Below, one piece after another: positions 52,929-64,000 of a DNA stretch of 64,000 nt. Where the stretch lies: the NCBI GenBank assembly GCA_963842835.1, contig CAWJIB010000004.1, forward strand, positions 248,001 through 312,000, in the 5' to 3' direction. Origin of the DNA: Roseiarcus sp963842835 (GTDB lineage: Bacteria; Pseudomonadota; Alphaproteobacteria; Rhizobiales; Beijerinckiaceae). The notes beneath the pieces were generated by a model. It saw only the letters and a list, made by a program, of their open reading frames with translations, ran no database searches and had not been told where the DNA came from. The translations under genes and the position numbers were made by a program. Within the stretch, counting starts at the first letter, position 1. The number at the start of each line of letters is the position of its first letter.

Positions 52929-53306
52929 ATGGCTAATCTCGAAAAAATCGTCGACGAACTGTCGAGCTTGACCGTCCTCGAGGCGGCTGAACTCGCCAAG
53001 CTCTTGGAAGCCAAGTGGGGCGTTTCGGCCGCCGCCGCCGTCGCGGTCGCCGCCGCGCCGGGCGCCGCCGCCGCCGCCGCGCCGGTGGAAGAAAAGACCG
53101 AGTTCACGGTCGTCCTCGCCGCCGCCGGCGACAAGAAGATCGAAGTCATCAAGGAAGTGCGCGCGATCACCGCGCTCGGCCTCAAGGAAGCCAAGGATCT
53201 CGTCGAGGGCGCTCCCAAGCCGGTCAAGGAAGGCGTCTCCAAGGAAGAGGCCGAGAAGATCAAGGCCGCCTTGGAAAAGGCCGGGGCGAAGGTCGAGCTC
53301 AAATAG
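52929..53306 (+). CDS. rplL: 50S ribosomal protein L7/L12
   Basis: Stalk protein that recruits translation factors. The 125-residue protein has the N-terminal dimer domain (ANLEKIVDELSSLTVLEAAE), a flexible Ala-rich hinge (residues about 35-55) and the C-terminal domain EKTEFTVVLAAAGDKKIEVI, VRAITALGLKEAKDLVEGAP. The ATG at 52929 follows AGGAACAGCAGCA. Confidence 0.98.
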   Translation: MANLEKIVDELSSLTVLEAAELAKLLEAKWGVSAAAAVAVAAAPGAAAAAAPVEEKTEFTVVLAAAGDKKIEVIKEVRAITALGLKEAKDLVEGAPKPVKEGVSKEEAEKIKAALEKAGAKVELK

Positions 53307-53569
53307 AACCCGTGGGCCTGTTTCGGGCCTGCGCGTGAATCGAACGGTCCCGGCTTCGGCTTGGGGCCGTTCAGCTGTTTAGGACGCGTTCGCGCGTCTT
53401 TGTTTTCGCCGGCCGGGCCTAGGTCCGATCGGCGTGCGGATGTCGCGCCCGACGCGCGACGAAAGAATTTGGGCCTTGGGCCCGCACCGTCCGCCGTCCG
53501 GGCTCGGCGCCGCTCTCCTCGAGCAGCGGCGGCCCCGGGTTCGGCGGCAAGCTTGGATTGAGGAGCGAC

Positions 53570-57694
<4,125 letters not shown>

Positions 57695-57830
57695 TTTCGA
57701 GCCGCCGCGCCCGCGTTTTTTCGGGCGCTTTGTTTCGCGTAGGCGGGGAATGGCCATTTTCCTCGCTTTTCCATCAAGGCGGGCCGCGAGCGCGTAACGC
57801 GCGGCGAACGGCCCCGCAGGAGATGCAAGA

Positions 57831-62057
<4,227 letters not shown>

Positions 62058-62095
62058 TCGTCCGCCGTTGCGGCGCGAGCCGCGATCGCCTCGGG

Positions 62096-62125
62096 AAAGA
62101 GCCGCCTTCGGGCGGCTCTTTTTTT
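62096..62125 (+). terminator. Rho-independent terminator after rpoC
   Basis: AGAGCCGCC, loop TTCG, GGCGGCTCT, then a run of T. The stem is 9-11 bp and the tail has seven or more T, so it is a textbook intrinsic terminator. It begins 39 bases after the rpoC stop and ends the beta operon. Confidence 0.93.
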
Positions 62126-62148
62126 CGGCGCCGGCGGCTCATCCAAAA

Positions 62149-62182
62149 GGATTGGGGCGGCGCCGCGCGCGCGCCCCAATCC
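62149..62182. repeat. 11-bp inverted repeat after the rpoC terminator
   Basis: GGATTGGGGCG and CGCCCCAATCC, perfectly complementary, with a 12-base GC-rich loop. There is no T run. It lies between the terminator and the PAS-like gene and may be a second stop or a protein site. Confidence 0.6.
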
Positions 62183-62283
62183 GGTCTTCAATCGGCCGGG
62201 AAGTCTCGCTTTGTTACGTCCCGTAAGCGTCCGTGAGCGATGTTTCGCGCACGGGCGACGCGCCGAACGCGACGAGGGCCGCC

Positions 62284-62766
62284 ATGAAAACGTTTGCTGA
62301 TTCGCACCGCGCCGGCGGCTTTCCGGACGGACTGGCCGCGGATGGAAGGGCGATGCGGGCGCCGCTCGCGCCGCTGCTCGCCGGCGCCCGCGCGCGCGGC
62401 GTCGCCGATGGGCTCGAGCTGATCGGCGCGGCGGCCGCCCTCCTCGACGAACAGGGCGAGGTCTTGCACCTCAACGCGCGGGCGATGGGCCTGATGGGCG
62501 AGGGTCTGTTCCTCGCCGACCAGCGCCTGCGGGCGCGCGACCGAGCGGCGGATGAATTGCTCGCCGCTGCGATTGGGTCGACGCTGCGTTACGGCGTCGC
62601 CTCGCGCGTCGCCGTCGGCGAAAGTCCGGGCGAAGGCGATTTCGGAGTGCGAATCGTGCCGGTCGCGACGCAGGACGATGAACCGTTCCAGTTGCTGCGC
62701 GCCGTCGCGATCCTCGAACCGCCGGGCGAAACGGTCTTTGCGGCCGGCGTCAAGGGCATGAATTGA
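62284..62766 (+). CDS. PAS-like sensor domain protein lacking an output domain
   Basis: A 160-residue cytoplasmic protein. Residues about 55-130 read LELIGAAAALLDEQGEVLHL, NARAMGLMGEGLFLADQRL and ADELLAAAIGSTLRYG. These resemble the PAS region in front of the LuxR-type DNA-binding domain in some alphaproteobacterial regulators, but no helix-turn-helix follows here. The ATG at 62284 follows GAGGGCCGCC; a GTG at 62233 is an alternative. Function unknown. It sits between two ribosomal/polymerase operons. Confidence 0.7.
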   Translation: MKTFADSHRAGGFPDGLAADGRAMRAPLAPLLAGARARGVADGLELIGAAAALLDEQGEVLHLNARAMGLMGEGLFLADQRLRARDRAADELLAAAIGSTLRYGVASRVAVGESPGEGDFGVRIVPVATQDDEPFQLLRAVAILEPPGETVFAAGVKGMN

Positions 62767-62838
62767 AGCGCGCGCGGCCTGCGGCGCGATGCGGCGGGCT
62801 TTTTCGTTCATTTGGGCGCTTTTCTCCGATCATAGGGG

Positions 62839-62867
62839 TTGACGCCTTCGGGCGCCGCGAATATGTT
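62839..62867 (+). promoter_or_regulatory. Sigma-70-type promoter of the rpsL operon
   Basis: TTGACG, 17-base spacer, TATGTT: both boxes match the consensus well and the spacing is ideal. It is directed toward rpsL, whose start is about 300 bases downstream. Confidence 0.65.
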
Positions 62868-63044
62868 CCGCGCACTTTCGACAGGCCGTAGAGCTTTGCT
62901 GTTTCGGGCGACACGCTCAAAACCTATCGGCTCTAAACGCTGACGATCTCATCGACGAGCAGACCATACCGGCCGGGCGATCTCGGTCGGGTTTGAAGAT
63001 GCAAGACCGCGGAGCTGCCGTGGTCCTCTGCTTCATCAGCGCCC

Positions 63045-63064
63045 AAAACCCTTAAGCGGGTTTT
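63045..63064 (+). terminator. Small hairpin in the rpsL leader, possible attenuator
   Basis: AAAACCC, loop TTAAGC, GGGTTTT, a 7-bp stem ending in four T. It lies about 100 bases before rpsL. It could be a weak terminator or attenuator; the stem is A/T-rich and short. Confidence 0.35.
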
Positions 63065-63167
63065 CGCGGCGCGTTTGGTTTCGCGCCTAGCGCCGACGAT
63101 GAGTTGAGAATTTCGAGCGGTTCGGCCTCGCGGCCGCGCCATTTTGGACCGGGACGAAGGGCTTACG

Positions 63168-63539
63168 ATGCCGACGATCAGCCAGTTGATCCGCAAACCG
63201 CGGCAACCCAAGACTTATCGCGAGAAGGCGCGCCACCTCGAGGCGAGCCCGCAGAAGCGCGGCGTTTGCACCCGCGTCTATACGACGACGCCGAAAAAGC
63301 CGAACTCGGCGTTGCGCAAGGTCGCCAAGGTTCGTCTGACCAATGGTTTCGAGGTCATCGGCTACATCCCCGGCGAAGGCCACAATCTGCAAGAGCACTC
63401 GGTGGTGATGATTCGCGGCGGCCGCGTCAAGGATTTGCCCGGCGTGCGCTATCACATCCTGCGCGGCGTGCTCGACACGCAGGGCGTGAAGGATCGCAAG
63501 CAGCGCCGTTCGAAGTACGGCGCCAAGCGTCCGAAGTGA
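63168..63539 (+). CDS. rpsL: 30S ribosomal protein S12
   Basis: Decoding-centre protein, 123 residues. It begins PTISQLIRKPRQPKTYREKA, has TTTPKKPNSALRKVAKVRL (with the Lys involved in streptomycin response in its wild-type form), GEGHNLQEHSVVMIRGGRVK and VRYHILRGVLDTQGV. The ATG at 63168 is preceded by GACGAAGGGCTTACG. rpsG follows after 26 bases. Confidence 0.98.
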   Translation: MPTISQLIRKPRQPKTYREKARHLEASPQKRGVCTRVYTTTPKKPNSALRKVAKVRLTNGFEVIGYIPGEGHNLQEHSVVMIRGGRVKDLPGVRYHILRGVLDTQGVKDRKQRRSKYGAKRPK

Positions 63540-63565
63540 TTCAAAGATTCGATTAGGAGCAGGCC

Positions 63566-64000
63566 ATGTCGCGCCGCCATAGCGCTGAAAAACGCGAAAT
63601 CATTCCGGACGCCAAATACGGCGACGTCGTGGTTGCGAAGTTCATGAACACCATCATGTACGAAGGCAAGAAGTCCGTCGCCGAGGCGATCGTCTACGGC
63701 GCTCTCGACGGCGTCGAGAGCAAGGTCAAGACCGACCCGCTGGTCGTTTTCAAGCAGGCGCTCGAGAACGTCGCGCCGGCGGTGGAAGTTCGCTCGCGTC
63801 GCGTCGGCGGCGCGACCTATCAGGTTCCCGTCGAAGTGCGCACGGAACGCCGGCAGGCGCTGGCGATCCGCTGGATCATCGCGGCCGCGCGCGATCGCAA
63901 CGACAAGACCATGGTGGACCGGCTTTCCGCCGAATTGCTCGACGCCTCGAACAATCGCGGCGCCGCCGTCAAGAAGCGCGAAGACACGCACCGGATGGCC
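63566..64000 (+). CDS. rpsG: 30S ribosomal protein S7 (partial, runs off the window)
   Basis: Assembly protein of the 30S head. The 145 codons in the window start SRRHSAEKREIIPDAKYGDV and contain FMNTIMYEGKKSVAE, RSRRVGGATYQVPVEVR, RWIIAAARDRNDKTMVDRL and NRGAAVKKREDTHRMA. The full protein is about 156 residues, so about 11 are missing. The ATG at 63566 follows TTAGGAGCAGGCC. fusA and tuf are expected next. Confidence 0.98.
   Translation, partial: MSRRHSAEKREIIPDAKYGDVVVAKFMNTIMYEGKKSVAEAIVYGALDGVESKVKTDPLVVFKQALENVAPAVEVRSRRVGGATYQVPVEVRTERRQALAIRWIIAAARDRNDKTMVDRLSAELLDASNNRGAAVKKREDTHRMA

Larger units (their letters stand above)
62767..63167. other. Promoter region and long leader of the rpsL operon
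   Basis: About 400 bases without a gene. It holds the promoter at 62839 and a leader of around 300 bases. The leader has the small hairpin at 63045, and several short GC-rich stems. No tRNA or conserved RNA element was recognised. Confidence 0.55.

Overview
The window is high-GC DNA from an alphaproteobacterium, most probably of the order Hyphomicrobiales (Rhizobiales) and perhaps near Beijerinckiaceae/Methylocystaceae; the family is a guess. Signs are an HdaA-type replication regulator, a purM-purN-ppk-ppx block, an Omp25-like outer-membrane protein, full CtrA boxes (TTAA-N7-TTAA), GTG/TTG starts at overlapping genes, and palindromic repeats of the kind common in this order. Almost everything is core chromosome. 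I see no phage, insertion sequence, CRISPR array, rRNA or tRNA gene.

Layout. 1-3473 (minus): accB-accC (partial accC) behind a molybdopterin oxidoreductase. 3739-6574 (minus): pgsA-like phosphatidyltransferase, AI-2E-type permease, hdaA and a small secreted protein. 6831-8652: small exported or unknown proteins, including one with seven GFGGH repeats. 8937-14687: malonyl-CoA decarboxylase, a frameshifted NUDIX gene, a proline-racemase-family enzyme, a DUF2188-like protein, a lipoprotein and a 2-hydroxyacid dehydrogenase. 14909-22592 (plus): purM, purN, ppk, ppx and a HerA-like ATPase. 22934-28670 (plus): a VOC protein and the SUF Fe-S cluster sufB-C-D-S-T, with a possible tiny coupled ORF between sufB and sufC. 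29529-32201 (minus): pal, cpoB, tilS. 32577-38895: a probable frameshifted small gene, membrane and outer-membrane proteins, folP-folB-folK, a transglutaminase-like protein and an adenylate cyclase. 39184-43889 (plus): a TPP riboswitch and thiC-S-G-E-D. 43954-51725: mutS (frameshifted), a LysE exporter, an NRAMP-like transporter, a small membrane protein, a LigB-type dioxygenase and an enolase-superfamily enzyme. 52362-64000 (plus): rplJ-rplL-rpoB-rpoC, a PAS-like gene, rpsL and rpsG (partial).

How genes work together. The thi operon makes thiamine precursors under a TPP riboswitch. The suf operon assembles Fe-S clusters. folP, folB and folK are consecutive steps of folate synthesis. ppk and ppx make and degrade polyphosphate. 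pal and cpoB belong to the Tol-Pal envelope system. rplJL-rpoBC and rpsL-rpsG are the beta and str operons.

The most unusual signals are a palindromic repeat inserted in frame inside thiD, with a related repeat supplying the ribosome-binding site of thiE; single-base frameshifts in mutS, a NUDIX gene and a small gene; a 58-bp direct repeat flanking the outer-membrane protein gene; and two full CtrA boxes. I found no wholly new multi-gene system.
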